Under the pieces are notes generated by a model, which saw only the letters and a program-made list of their open reading frames with translations, had not been told where the DNA came from and searched no databases. 6,940 nt of DNA from Saprospiraceae bacterium (lineage in GTDB: Bacteria; Bacteroidota; Bacteroidia; Chitinophagales; Saprospiraceae). The stretch covers positions 1-6,940 of the forward strand of contig SKYC01000400.1 in the NCBI GenBank assembly GCA_007128085.1, read 5' to 3'. Shown here piece after piece: positions 1 through 6,865 of this stretch. Each line of letters begins with the position of its first letter. Position 1 is the stretch's first letter. The position numbers were made by a program, and so were the translations under genes.

Positions 1-487
1 CGCCGGTACCACCGTATGTGCCCAGAGCTATTCCGGACAAAAGGCTTTCGAAGTTGCCGGAGACAGAGGGGATCATTCTCAACTCTTCAGCGCCCTGTCT
101 CACCATGGTAACATCCTCTATTCTCGAAGACCTGACCACGACTTCCAGGTCGCTGTCAGCAGACAGGAGGTAAATGGCAACAATCCTGTTTTGCCCGTGG
201 GGGATGGCAGCAACCGATTCACTCAGTGAAGCATAGCCCACCCTGGATACCAAAATTTCAAAATCTTTGTCCGCGGGCACCTCCAATTCAAAAACCCCGT
301 CTTGTCCTGTTTCTGAAAATATATTGGTACCGTCCACCCGAACGATTGCGAAGTCGATCGGATCTCCGCTCAGTTCATCTAAAACGGTACCGGAGAGAAC
401 GGCACTTTCAGTCTGGGCTATGGAATACATCGGCAATAAACAGCAAATAAAACCGATTGTAAGAATTCGAAAAAAAACGAGGCTCAT
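1..487 (-). CDS. TonB-dependent outer-membrane receptor, N-terminal part (truncated by window edge)
   Basis: Reading the minus strand from ATG at 487 gives 162 open codons running off the left edge. Residues 1-24 form a signal peptide: short N-region with Arg7, hydrophobic core, likely cleavage near SIA-Q (24/25). Residues about 30-110 look like a carboxypeptidase-regulatory-like beta-sandwich (SGTVLDELSGDPIDFAIVRV, then VGYAS and an IVAIYL strand), the usual N-terminal extension of Bacteroidota TonB receptors. From about residue 120 (EVVVRSSRIEDV) a plug domain begins, with IPSVSGNFESLLSGIALG, which I recognise from a conserved Bacteroidota receptor group. Such receptors sit in the outer membrane and import ligands with TonB-ExbBD energy; the barrel and the substrate cannot be judged here. 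The ATG at 487 is chosen because it directly precedes the signal peptide; the ATG at 491 is in another frame and soon hits a stop. There is no Shine-Dalgarno, only an AT-rich leader. Family assignment is strong, substrate unknown. Confidence 0.88.
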   Translation of the reverse strand, partial: MSLVFFRILTIGFICCLLPMYSIAQTESAVLSGTVLDELSGDPIDFAIVRVDGTNIFSETGQDGVFELEVPADKDFEILVSRVGYASLSESVAAIPHGQNRIVAIYLLSADSDLEVVVRSSRIEDVTMVRQGAEELRMIPSVSGNFESLLSGIALGTYGGTG

Positions 488-529
488 CCATTAATTTTTT
501 ATCAGGGTCCGACAACTGCTGTCTGCAAG

Positions 530-537
530 CAAAGGTA
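530..537 (-). promoter_or_regulatory. Candidate Bacteroidota -7 box for the TonB receptor gene
   Basis: The minus strand reads TACCTTTG, an exact match to the Bacteroidota -7 consensus TAnnTTTG. It would start transcription about 36 nt before the ATG at 487. No TTG is found 17-23 bp upstream, so the -33 element is missing or weak. A TTTTTGG run just upstream is too close to serve as -33. The rest of the 488-698 gap holds no gene I can support, and I see no good plus-strand box for the divergent transporter gene. Confidence 0.35.
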
Positions 538-698
538 ACCAAAAATAGTGGAAGAATATTTTTTTCAGGCACCACTTTAGGAAGGGGTAACCCGTTAGGC
601 AGCCGAGCGAATGTTCGTACAGCATCCACCGAATTTCTGTCATAACGACAAAAAATCCGGGCTGCAATGAGGTCTGCATTGGTAGAAAATGGGTATCA

Positions 699-1607
699 TT
701 GCAAAAATTTCAGGCCTTGGAAGTCAACCTCTTAACAGAAATTCTTTTACCCCTTGCTCTTGCAGCCATCATGCTTGGAATGGGATTGTCCCTCTCTCCC
801 GGGGATTTCAAACGAGTCGCCCTTTACCCCAAAGCAGTTATAATCGGCCTGATGTGCCAATTGATCGCATTGCCTCTGGTGGGGTTTGGTTTGGCTCTGT
901 TGTGGAACCTACCCCCTGAGTTTTCGGTGGGAATAATTATACTGGCTGCTTGTCCGGGAGGTCCCACATCCAATCTATTTGCTTTTCTGGGAAATTGCGA
1001 CACTGCACTGTCGATTACACTCACCGCTATTTCAAGTGTGGTTACCATATTCAGTATTCCTCTGATTGTCAACCTGGGGCTGGATGTATTCATGGGAGAG
1101 GCGCACAGTTTTCGCCTTCCTCTCTTGCGCACCATGCTTCAAATTGCACTGATTACCATTATACCGGTGTCCATTGGGATGTATTTAAAGGCCAAATCTC
1201 CCCGCCGTGCGCAACGCTATCAGAAAGCAGTCAAAACAGCATCTGTGGTATTCATAGCTGCAGTAATCATTGCAGTAGTTTTTAAAGACAGAACAACCGT
1301 CATACCGGCTTTTCGGGACGCAGGCCCGGCGGCCTTGAGTCTGAATCTCCTCACCATCTCTATGGGGTATATCATTGCCACTCTCTTTAAACTCAACTTC
1401 AGACAACGTGCTACAATCGCCATTGAGTCGGGTATTCAAAACGGAACTCTGGCCATAGCCATCGCGGCAAGTGCCACTTTACTCCATCAGCCGGAAATGG
1501 CTATTCCCCCTGCAATATACTCCTTATTGATGTTTTTCACCGGGGGAGCCGTGGCTTGGATCTTCTCCAGGAAGTTGCCGCGGATTGTCGACAAGGAATT
1601 CAATTGA
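699..1607 (+). CDS. Bile acid:sodium symporter (BASS) family transporter
   Basis: The 302-residue protein is almost entirely hydrophobic, with 9-10 predicted membrane helices, the usual size for bacterial BASS proteins. Sodium-site residues known from the Neisseria ASBT structure line up with correct spacing. For Na1 there are Ser91, Asn92, Ser105, Thr109 and Glu243 (equivalent to S114, N115, S128, T132, E260). For Na2 there are Gln54, Glu243 and Gln247 (Q77, E260, Q264). The two signature stretches are ACPGGPTSNLFAF (84-96) and ESGIQNGTLAIAI (243-255). It should couple inward sodium flow to uptake of an organic anion; the true substrate may be a bile salt, pantoate, a keto acid or another anion and cannot be read from sequence. 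The chosen start is TTG 699. The frame opens at 591 but has no ATG, GTG or TTG before 699; TTG 717 is the alternative. The gene is divergent from the TonB receptor and convergent with tpiA, 42 bp between stops. Family is secure, start is not. Confidence 0.92.
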   Translation: MQKFQALEVNLLTEILLPLALAAIMLGMGLSLSPGDFKRVALYPKAVIIGLMCQLIALPLVGFGLALLWNLPPEFSVGIIILAACPGGPTSNLFAFLGNCDTALSITLTAISSVVTIFSIPLIVNLGLDVFMGEAHSFRLPLLRTMLQIALITIIPVSIGMYLKAKSPRRAQRYQKAVKTASVVFIAAVIIAVVFKDRTTVIPAFRDAGPAALSLNLLTISMGYIIATLFKLNFRQRATIAIESGIQNGTLAIAIAASATLLHQPEMAIPPAIYSLLMFFTGGAVAWIFSRKLPRIVDKEFN

Positions 1608-1649
1608 AAAAAAATTCAATATAGTAAATTCGTGTAGAGGGTCTTGGGG

Positions 1650-2420
1650 TCAAAGCTTTTCTGCCGATCTTACAATCTCAATAAATTCATCGGCTACCAG
1701 GCTGGCACCTCCCACCAAGGCCCCATCTATATCGGGACAACTGAGTAGGTCAGGAGCATTACCGGACTTTACACTCCCGCCGTAAAGGATCGGCACGGTC
1801 TGAGCGGCGTTTTTCCCAAATTGTGCGGCCAACAAGTCTCGGATGTGTGCGTGCATTTCATTGGCCTGTTCCGGGCTGGCAGTCTTTCCTGTACCAATGG
1901 CCCAGACAGGTTCATAGGCAATGACCACCTGATCGAGACGATCGGACGGAAATTTGTTAAAAGCTGTTTGCACCTGGGAACGCACCCGATCAAATTGCTT
2001 GCCTGCATCGCGGTCGTCCAGTGTCTCACCGCAGCAATAAATAACATTCAATCCGGCAATCAGGGCGTTTTGAATTTTTTTCGCGATCCACTCATCGCTT
2101 TCTCCAAATAAGCTGCGCTGTTCGGAATGTCCGAGAATAACGTATTCCACCCCCATGGCTTTCAGCATTTGAGGAGCTACTTCTCCGGTAAAGGCGCCGG
2201 AAGACTTGTGGTGGCAATTTTGGGCGGCCAGGTAAAACCCCGGTTTGGATTTCAGCTTTTTGCTCAATTCAGAAAGGTAAGGGAAGGGAGGGGCGAGGAT
2301 CACTTTGGTTTTTTGAACTTCTAAGTTGTTGACGAGCTCATTCACCAATAATAGCCCCTCTCCGGGAAGGAGGTTCATTTTCCAATTTCCCGCTATAATT
2401 TTTTCAGCTGATTCAAACAT
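1650..2420 (-). CDS. tpiA: Triosephosphate isomerase
   Basis: The enzyme interconverts dihydroxyacetone phosphate and glyceraldehyde 3-phosphate in the cytosol, in glycolysis and gluconeogenesis. The 256-residue length is typical. All catalytic features are visible: Asn12 and Lys14 in AGNWKMN, the electrophile His98 in ILGHSEQR, the base Glu170 in AYEPVWAIGTG with loop 6 at about 171-180, and the phosphate-binding YGGSVK (213-218) and GALVGGASL (233-241). ATG 2420 is preferred because it puts GNWK at the family's usual distance from the N-terminus; in-frame TTG 2432 and GTG 2423 would add only 4 or 1 residues. The start lies inside the end of the upstream sanA-like gene, an 8-bp overlap that implies co-transcription and translational coupling; a weak GAAG lies just before the ATG. 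The common CIGE motif reads CCGE here (129-132). The gene appears intact and functional. Confidence 0.97.
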   Translation of the reverse strand: MFESAEKIIAGNWKMNLLPGEGLLLVNELVNNLEVQKTKVILAPPFPYLSELSKKLKSKPGFYLAAQNCHHKSSGAFTGEVAPQMLKAMGVEYVILGHSEQRSLFGESDEWIAKKIQNALIAGLNVIYCCGETLDDRDAGKQFDRVRSQVQTAFNKFPSDRLDQVVIAYEPVWAIGTGKTASPEQANEMHAHIRDLLAAQFGKNAAQTVPILYGGSVKSGNAPDLLSCPDIDGALVGGASLVADEFIEIVRSAEKL

Positions 2421-3057
2421 CACTTCTATCAATAAATTCTTTCTGTCCGTAAAATTTGGGTTGGCGGTTGGTCACTACGTCTATGGCGGCTACAATTCTG
2501 GCCATCCACTCTCTCACTCGCAATGAGAATGACACCCCCTGTTCGGGATCGTTGGCTACGTAGGATTGCACATCAATCCCCTTTTTTGCACCTACAAATA
2601 ATGCTCTGGGAGCGTGAAACCTCTGGGTGATGACTATACAGTCTTCCAGTCCAAAAATCTCCTTCCCTCTCAATAAGGAATCGTAGGTTCTGAACCCCGC
2701 ATAGTCCAGCGTAATTTGATCCGCGGGAATTCCTCTGGCAACGAGGTAGTTGGCCATATCCCGGGGTTCATTGTAGTGAGAACTGCTGTTATCTCCACTA
2801 ACTAAGAGGTGTTTTACTTTACCACTTTCGTACAACCGAATGGCCGCCTCCATACGCTCTTCAAAATAGGCATTGACTCTTACACCATCAGGGGAACTCG
2901 ATGTTCCCAAAACAAGGCCAACATACCTGGGTTCGAGGTCTTCCAGATCGGTGTAGATTCGGTCGTTGCCATAGCTCAATACCCATAGATTGATGCCCAC
3001 TGCGATTAATGCAATGGCAACAATGACAATCAAAGTATATTTTATGGCAAATCTCAT
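2413..3057 (-). CDS. sanA: SanA-like DUF218 inner-membrane protein
   Basis: The 214-residue protein has one N-terminal membrane helix (about 5-27), then a periplasmic-facing DUF218 domain (about 45-200). It closely follows E. coli SanA, the vancomycin-exclusion protein, in motif order: VLGTS (49-53), LLVSGDN (84-90), YNEP (95-98), LDYAGFRTYDS (117-127), ITQRFHAPRALF (143-154) and a SLRVREWMAR region (178-187). Across the SanA/ElyC/YdcF family the roles proposed concern envelope integrity and peptidoglycan precursor or lipid-carrier metabolism; no reaction is firmly established, so I assign family and not activity. ATG 3057 directly precedes the membrane anchor and has no Shine-Dalgarno. It is the first gene of a unit with tpiA, overlapping it by 8 bp, and is divergent from ppk1. 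SanA itself is a recognisable best match; the symbol reflects similarity, not proof of function. Confidence 0.88.
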   Translation of the reverse strand: MRFAIKYTLIVIVAIALIAVGINLWVLSYGNDRIYTDLEDLEPRYVGLVLGTSSSPDGVRVNAYFEERMEAAIRLYESGKVKHLLVSGDNSSSHYNEPRDMANYLVARGIPADQITLDYAGFRTYDSLLRGKEIFGLEDCIVITQRFHAPRALFVGAKKGIDVQSYVANDPEQGVSFSLRVREWMARIVAAIDVVTNRQPKFYGQKEFIDRSDV

Positions 3058-3134
3058 TTTATAAGTTGCAGCCTCGCGGCAATATCACCTTAATTTTATT
3101 AATACCTATAAACTTCAAAAACTGTACCCACTTT

Positions 3135-3236
3135 TTCCAAAAATTACCTTTTCTCATTCAAAGTAAAATCATTGAAATTTATCGGTACAACAGGCGTCCA
3201 TCAAGCTTCTAACCGGTCATAAATTCCAAAAATTAC
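3135..3236. repeat. 13-bp direct repeat TTCCAAAAATTAC, two copies 89 bp apart
   Basis: The 13-mer TTCCAAAAATTAC occurs exactly at 3135-3147 and 3224-3236, both upstream of sanA. On the minus strand each copy reads GTAATTTTTGGAA, which resembles a -7 box with one extra base (TA, three bases, TTTG). The copies could be duplicated promoter-like elements or a regulator's half-sites. In AT-rich DNA a chance pair of this length is less surprising than usual, so functional meaning is uncertain. Confidence 0.4.
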
Positions 3237-3311
3237 AGGACGATGTATCCGGTTAATATTTCTTTAACAAATCCAACCCCCAAAAAGGTTTAAAAATTTA
3301 ACTTTTAATGG

Positions 3312-3342
3312 TTCTGCAATTCTAAAAAATATGCTATCATTG
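3312..3342 (+). promoter_or_regulatory. Candidate ppk1 promoter
   Basis: TATCATTG at 3335-3342 differs at one base from the Bacteroidota -7 consensus TAnnTTTG. TTCTG at 3312-3316 lies 18 bp upstream, at the right distance for a -33 TTG-like element, also imperfect. It predicts a start point near 3349 and a leader of about 22 nt before ATG 3371. Another one-mismatch box, TAACTTTT at 3298-3305, competes with it. Confidence 0.3.
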
Positions 3343-3370
3343 GACGCTTAAACCGTAAAGATAAGTTAAT

Positions 3371-5560
3371 ATGGATTATTCCACCATAAAAAGTACGAGA
3401 TATAACGAAAAAAGTATCCCCTACATCCACCGGGACATCAGTTGGCTGGATTTCAACTACCGGGTTTTACAAGAGGCCATGGATCCAAGTGTACCTCTTT
3501 TTGAGCGAATTAAATTTCTGGCCATCTACTCAAATAATCTGGATGAGTTCTTCAGGGTACGCGTAGCCAACAACCGCAATCTTTTCAGAATTGGGAAAAA
3601 AACCCGAAAAAAGTTGGATTTTGATCCGAAACACATCCTTAAAGAGGTGGTTCAAAAAGTCAATGACCAACAACTCATTTTCAACGACATCTTTGAAAAC
3701 CAAATCATACCCGAATTGAAGTCCCACCAGATTCACCTCCTGGATAGAAGTCATCTCTCCGAAATACAAATGGAGTTCATCGACAATTATTTCAAAGAAC
3801 ACCTCCTGCCATTTGTTCAACCTGTGCTGTTGGTAGATTTTAAAGTGCGTCCTTTCTTAAACAACGGTGCCTTGTACCTGGCCACCCTTTTAGAAGAGCA
3901 GGCCGACAACGGGGATGAAGATCAGCGGGAACACGAATACGCTATAGTCAAAATACCCTCCGATCACCTATCGAGATTTATACAATTGCCTTCAATAGGT
4001 GAGAAAAAAGACCTGATCATGCTGGACGATATTGTGCGGCACAGCATCGACAACTACCTGTTCCCCGGATTCAATATTGTCAATTCTTTTTCCATCAAAC
4101 TCACCCGAGATGCCGAATTGTACATCGACGACGAATACTCTGGAGACCTTGTAGAGAAGATCAAAAAAAGCCTGTCCAAGAGAAATGTAGGACCTGCCTC
4201 CCGCTTTGTATACGACAGGAACATGCCCAGTGAAATGCTCGATTACCTGATGAAGTTGTTCGAATTGGACAATTTCGATTTACTGGAGGAGGGGCGGTAT
4301 CACAACAACTTTGATTTTTTTCAATTTCCGGATTTCGGATTGAGTCACCTCAAAAATAAAGATCTGCAGCCACTGCCCTACCCTGAATTGGAAGATGCAG
4401 ATTGCATTTTTTCTGCCTTGAAGGAAAGGGATCACCTCAATCATCCCCCCTACCAATCCTACGAATCGGTCATTCGCTTATTCGAAGAAGCTTCGACTGA
4501 CCCGGGAGTCACTCACATAAAAGTGGTTCAATACCGGGTAGCGCAAAAGTCGAGGATAATGGACGCGCTAATCAAGGCCGTTAAAATGGGCAAACAGGTA
4601 ACGGTATTTATCGAAGTCAAAGCCCGATTCGACGAGGAAATGAATTTGAAATGGGGCGAAAAACTCAGCCGGGCAGGCATTAACGTACACTACAGCTTCC
4701 CCGGTTTAAAGGTACATTCAAAAATCGCACTGATCCGGAGAGTTGAAAACGGTGACTCACAGATTTACACCTATCTGAGTACGGGAAATTTTCACGAGGG
4801 CACGGTAAAGGTATACAGCGATCTGGGGTTGTTTACGGCAGACGACCGCATAACGTCTGAAGTCGCGCGACTCTTCCGGTTTTTAGAAACAGTAAAATTG
4901 CCCCAGGAAAATTTCGACCATCTATTGGTCGGTCAGTTCAACCTCCGATCGGAGCTCACAAAAATGGTGAAACGGGAAATTCAAATCGCCTCGGGGGGAA
5001 AGAGGGGGTACATCCTGCTTAAAATGAACAGTCTTCAAGACCCCGCTATGATTGAACTCCTCTACGAGGCCAACAATGCAGGAGTAAAGATAGACCTGAT
5101 CGTCCGGGGACTTTGCTCCCTTATCCCCGGAATTGAAGGGTACAGCGAAAACATTAAAGTCATTAGCATTGTGGACCGCTATCTGGAACACTCCAGGGTA
5201 TTCATTTTCAACAATGGCGGGGACGAAAAAATCTATATCAGCTCGGCCGACTGGATGGTGAGAAATCTCAGCTATCGCATTGAAACCATTGTACCCGTTT
5301 ATTGTCCGAATCTTCGCAAAGAGATCAAAGACTTAATGAGAATTCAACTCAAGGACAATGTTAAAGCGCGATGGATAGATGTGGAAAAAACCAATGCCTA
5401 CCGATTGGGGAAAGGAGATTTAAACATTCGCACTCAACACGAGACCTATTATTACTATAAGCGAAAACTGGAAACGCTGACCGCAAGGGAAAGTGAGAGC
5501 GGAGATGCAAGTCTTCCCTCTGAAAAAGGAACGCCCGGGGCATCCCCTCCTTCTCAATAG
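3371..5560 (+). CDS. ppk1: Polyphosphate kinase 1
   Basis: The enzyme reversibly transfers the ATP gamma-phosphate to inorganic polyphosphate, normally as a membrane-associated oligomer. At 729 residues it is somewhat longer than E. coli Ppk (688). Domain order is canonical: N domain (about 18-125) with HRDISWLDFNYRVLQEA and YSNNLDEFFRVR, whose Asn56 matches ATP-contacting Asn45; head domain (about 130-330); and two phospholipase-D-like C domains (about 350-520 and 525-700). Arg389 (QYRVA) and Arg419 (KARFDEE) match Mg/phosphate residues Arg375 and Arg405. His449 in GLKVHSKIAL matches the phosphorylated His435, and His607 in RYLEHSRVFIF matches His592. The residue matching E. coli His454 is Tyr468 (YTYLSTGNF). 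The last 30 or so residues, rich in Ser, Gly, Pro and Glu, look disordered and are an add-on to the family core. ATG 3371 fits the family N-terminus; no Shine-Dalgarno. Its stop overlaps the convergent purM stop by 7 bp. Intact and very likely active. Confidence 0.97.
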   Translation: MDYSTIKSTRYNEKSIPYIHRDISWLDFNYRVLQEAMDPSVPLFERIKFLAIYSNNLDEFFRVRVANNRNLFRIGKKTRKKLDFDPKHILKEVVQKVNDQQLIFNDIFENQIIPELKSHQIHLLDRSHLSEIQMEFIDNYFKEHLLPFVQPVLLVDFKVRPFLNNGALYLATLLEEQADNGDEDQREHEYAIVKIPSDHLSRFIQLPSIGEKKDLIMLDDIVRHSIDNYLFPGFNIVNSFSIKLTRDAELYIDDEYSGDLVEKIKKSLSKRNVGPASRFVYDRNMPSEMLDYLMKLFELDNFDLLEEGRYHNNFDFFQFPDFGLSHLKNKDLQPLPYPELEDADCIFSALKERDHLNHPPYQSYESVIRLFEEASTDPGVTHIKVVQYRVAQKSRIMDALIKAVKMGKQVTVFIEVKARFDEEMNLKWGEKLSRAGINVHYSFPGLKVHSKIALIRRVENGDSQIYTYLSTGNFHEGTVKVYSDLGLFTADDRITSEVARLFRFLETVKLPQENFDHLLVGQFNLRSELTKMVKREIQIASGGKRGYILLKMNSLQDPAMIELLYEANNAGVKIDLIVRGLCSLIPGIEGYSENIKVISIVDRYLEHSRVFIFNNGGDEKIYISSADWMVRNLSYRIETIVPVYCPNLRKEIKDLMRIQLKDNVKARWIDVEKTNAYRLGKGDLNIRTQHETYYYYKRKLETLTARESESGDASLPSEKGTPGASPPSQ

Positions 5561-6717
5561 TGCAGCGTTCCGCCGGGACCTTCAATGGTCAGACTCACGC
5601 CTTTTCTCTGAGCCTCTACTCTACCCACCCGTTGCGCATGAATTCCGAGCTCTTTGGCTCCTTCTATCAACTCATCGGAAACCTCTGGTTTGCAGTACAA
5701 TTCGAGCCTCTGTCCCATGTTGAACACCTGATACATTTCTCTCCAGTCGGTGGCCGTCGTTTTTTGTATCAATTCAAAGATGGGTGCGACGGGGATTGGG
5801 TTGTCCTTAATTACGTGAAAGCCCTGTGTAAACTTGGAGGATTTGGTCAGGCCACCGCCTGTACAGTGGATGATACCCTTGACCATGGGTCTTAATCGGG
5901 CCACTGGACCGGCGAAAAAGGGCAAAAAGGTGCGCGTTGGTGAAAGCATCATTTTTCCGATTTTCCTTTCCACTCCCTCTATATCCACCTTGTCTTTCAA
6001 TCGGAAGGGTCCGATAAACCTCAATTCTTCAGGCACCAGTGGATCTCTGGACTCCGGATAGGCCTGGTCGTAGTATTTGCTCAGCAAATCGTGTCGCGCA
6101 GACGTAAGACCGTTCGATCCGATCCCGGAATTGTACTCTTTCTCATAAACCGCTTGTCCATAAGAGGCCAGTCCAACGATATCCAGTCCCTCTTCCATGT
6201 CATTGACAATGAGTTCATCCCTTTTCATCCGGGAAAAAGCCGTATATCCAACATCTATGGTTCGCACAATATCACCCACATCCGCGGTTTCTCCCCCCGC
6301 CAGGGTGATGTTTATACCGTACTCTGCCATTTTTTCACAGATCTCCTGACCGGCTGAGATGATCTGTTCTATCACCTCCCCGGTGATCAGGTTCTTATTC
6401 CTGCCTATGGTCGAAGACAGCAAAATGTTGTCCCAGGACCCCACACAGGCCATATCGTCCAGGTTCATGACCATAGCGTCCTGAGCTATGCCCCTCCAGA
6501 CCGATACATCACCGGTTTCCTTCCAGTAAAGATAGGCCAGGCCGGCTTTGGTTCCCGCCGTATCTGCATGCATAAGGTTGCAGTAGGCCTCATCCCCTCC
6601 TGCAATATCCGGCAAAATTTTACAAAAAGCATTGGGATACAAACCCTTATCCAGGTTTTTAATGGCCTTGTGTACCTCTGATTTGGAAGCCGATACTCCC
6701 CTTTTATCGTATTTCAT
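5554..6717 (-). CDS. purM: Phosphoribosylformylglycinamidine cyclo-ligase (AIR synthase)
   Basis: The enzyme uses ATP to close the imidazole ring, turning formylglycinamidine ribonucleotide into aminoimidazole ribonucleotide in de novo purine synthesis; it is a cytosolic dimer. PurM/PurL superfamily marks appear in order: HADTAGTKAGL (50-60) matching the DGVGTK nucleotide site, MNLDDMACVGS (84-94), LAGGETAD (139-146), NSGIGSNGLTSAR (196-208), IIHCTGGGL (282-290) and the EMYQVFNMG segment (327-335), which matches EMYRTFNCG of E. coli PurM. At 387 residues it is longer than E. coli PurM (about 345), consistent with a divergent form I associate with Bacteroidota. ATG 6717 gives the expected short N-terminal arm before SKSEVHKAIK. 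No clear -7 box is visible in the 6718-6765 leader. Upstream lies the hairpin-repeat tract; downstream the gene overlaps the ppk1 stop. Isolated from other pur genes in this window. The main alternative, another PurM-fold synthase, is less likely given the motifs. Confidence 0.93.
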   Translation of the reverse strand: MKYDKRGVSASKSEVHKAIKNLDKGLYPNAFCKILPDIAGGDEAYCNLMHADTAGTKAGLAYLYWKETGDVSVWRGIAQDAMVMNLDDMACVGSWDNILLSSTIGRNKNLITGEVIEQIISAGQEICEKMAEYGINITLAGGETADVGDIVRTIDVGYTAFSRMKRDELIVNDMEEGLDIVGLASYGQAVYEKEYNSGIGSNGLTSARHDLLSKYYDQAYPESRDPLVPEELRFIGPFRLKDKVDIEGVERKIGKMMLSPTRTFLPFFAGPVARLRPMVKGIIHCTGGGLTKSSKFTQGFHVIKDNPIPVAPIFELIQKTTATDWREMYQVFNMGQRLELYCKPEVSDELIEGAKELGIHAQRVGRVEAQRKGVSLTIEGPGGTLHY

Positions 6718-6768
6718 CTGTTTAAATTTTATTCTTTCCGATTAACTGCAGACGCAAAAATGGCTCAC

Positions 6769-6834
6769 CCACCCTCTTCGAGGTTCACTCCCTTGAATGT
6801 CCACTGGACATTCACCCTCTGGGAACGTTCGTTC
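6769..6834. repeat. Hairpin-bearing intergenic repeat, copy 1
   Basis: Copy 1 holds a perfect 9-bp inverted repeat, TGAATGTCC (6794-6802) and GGACATTCA (6806-6814), around a 3-nt loop ACT, followed by a shoulder ending GAACGTTCGTTC. A second, weaker hairpin lies before it: CCTC (6773-6776), loop TTC, GAGG (6780-6783). Positions 6793-6834 match copy 2 at 35 of 42 bases with a constant 100-bp offset. It sits upstream of purM, outside any gene. There is no T-run, so it does not look like a standard intrinsic terminator. Confidence 0.8.
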
Positions 6835-6865
6835 ACCTTTGTGTCCGGCAGTAAATGCAACCCAC

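Larger units (their letters stand above)
3058..3370. other. AT-rich divergent intergenic region between sanA-tpiA and ppk1
   Basis: This 313-bp gap has no supportable ORF and should hold both divergent promoters. On the minus strand, TTACTTTG at 3166-3159 is one mismatch from TAnnTTTG, with a TTG about 21 bp upstream; it would leave a leader of about 95 nt before sanA. Inverted arms TAACCGG (3210-3216) and CCGGTTA (3249-3255) flank a 32-nt spacer, and the first arm overlaps the palindrome ACCGGT (3212-3217). A 13-bp direct repeat is listed separately. No known operator or riboswitch is recognised. Confidence 0.5.

Noticed and set aside
226..494. Overlapping plus-strand ORFs of about 75 codons opposite the receptor gene
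   Set aside because: They are antisense shadows: no domain, low-complexity composition, while the minus strand encodes a clear signal peptide and receptor domains.
605..616. GAGCGAATGTTC resembles the shoulder of the right-hand repeats (GAACGAACGTTC on the minus strand)
   Set aside because: Only 12 bp are involved, with mismatches, and the conserved GAATGTCC/GGACATTC hairpin is absent nearby.
408..679. Minus-strand ORFs covering the receptor leader and the gap to the transporter
   Set aside because: No recognisable features, and they share the out-of-frame ATG 491 region with the true receptor start at 487. One also covers the putative -7 box.
1590..1649. Possible bidirectional terminator between the transporter and tpiA, with GAATT/AATTC arms around an A-run
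   Set aside because: The stem is 5 bp, all weak except one pair, with a long loop; it is not a convincing intrinsic terminator.
1821..2526. Several plus-strand ORFs of 65-96 codons opposite tpiA and the end of sanA
   Set aside because: They are antisense to well-conserved genes and show no motif of their own.
4922..5191. Minus-strand ORF of 89 codons inside ppk1, and another at 3530-3820
   Set aside because: Both lie opposite conserved Ppk1 domains and have no independent support.
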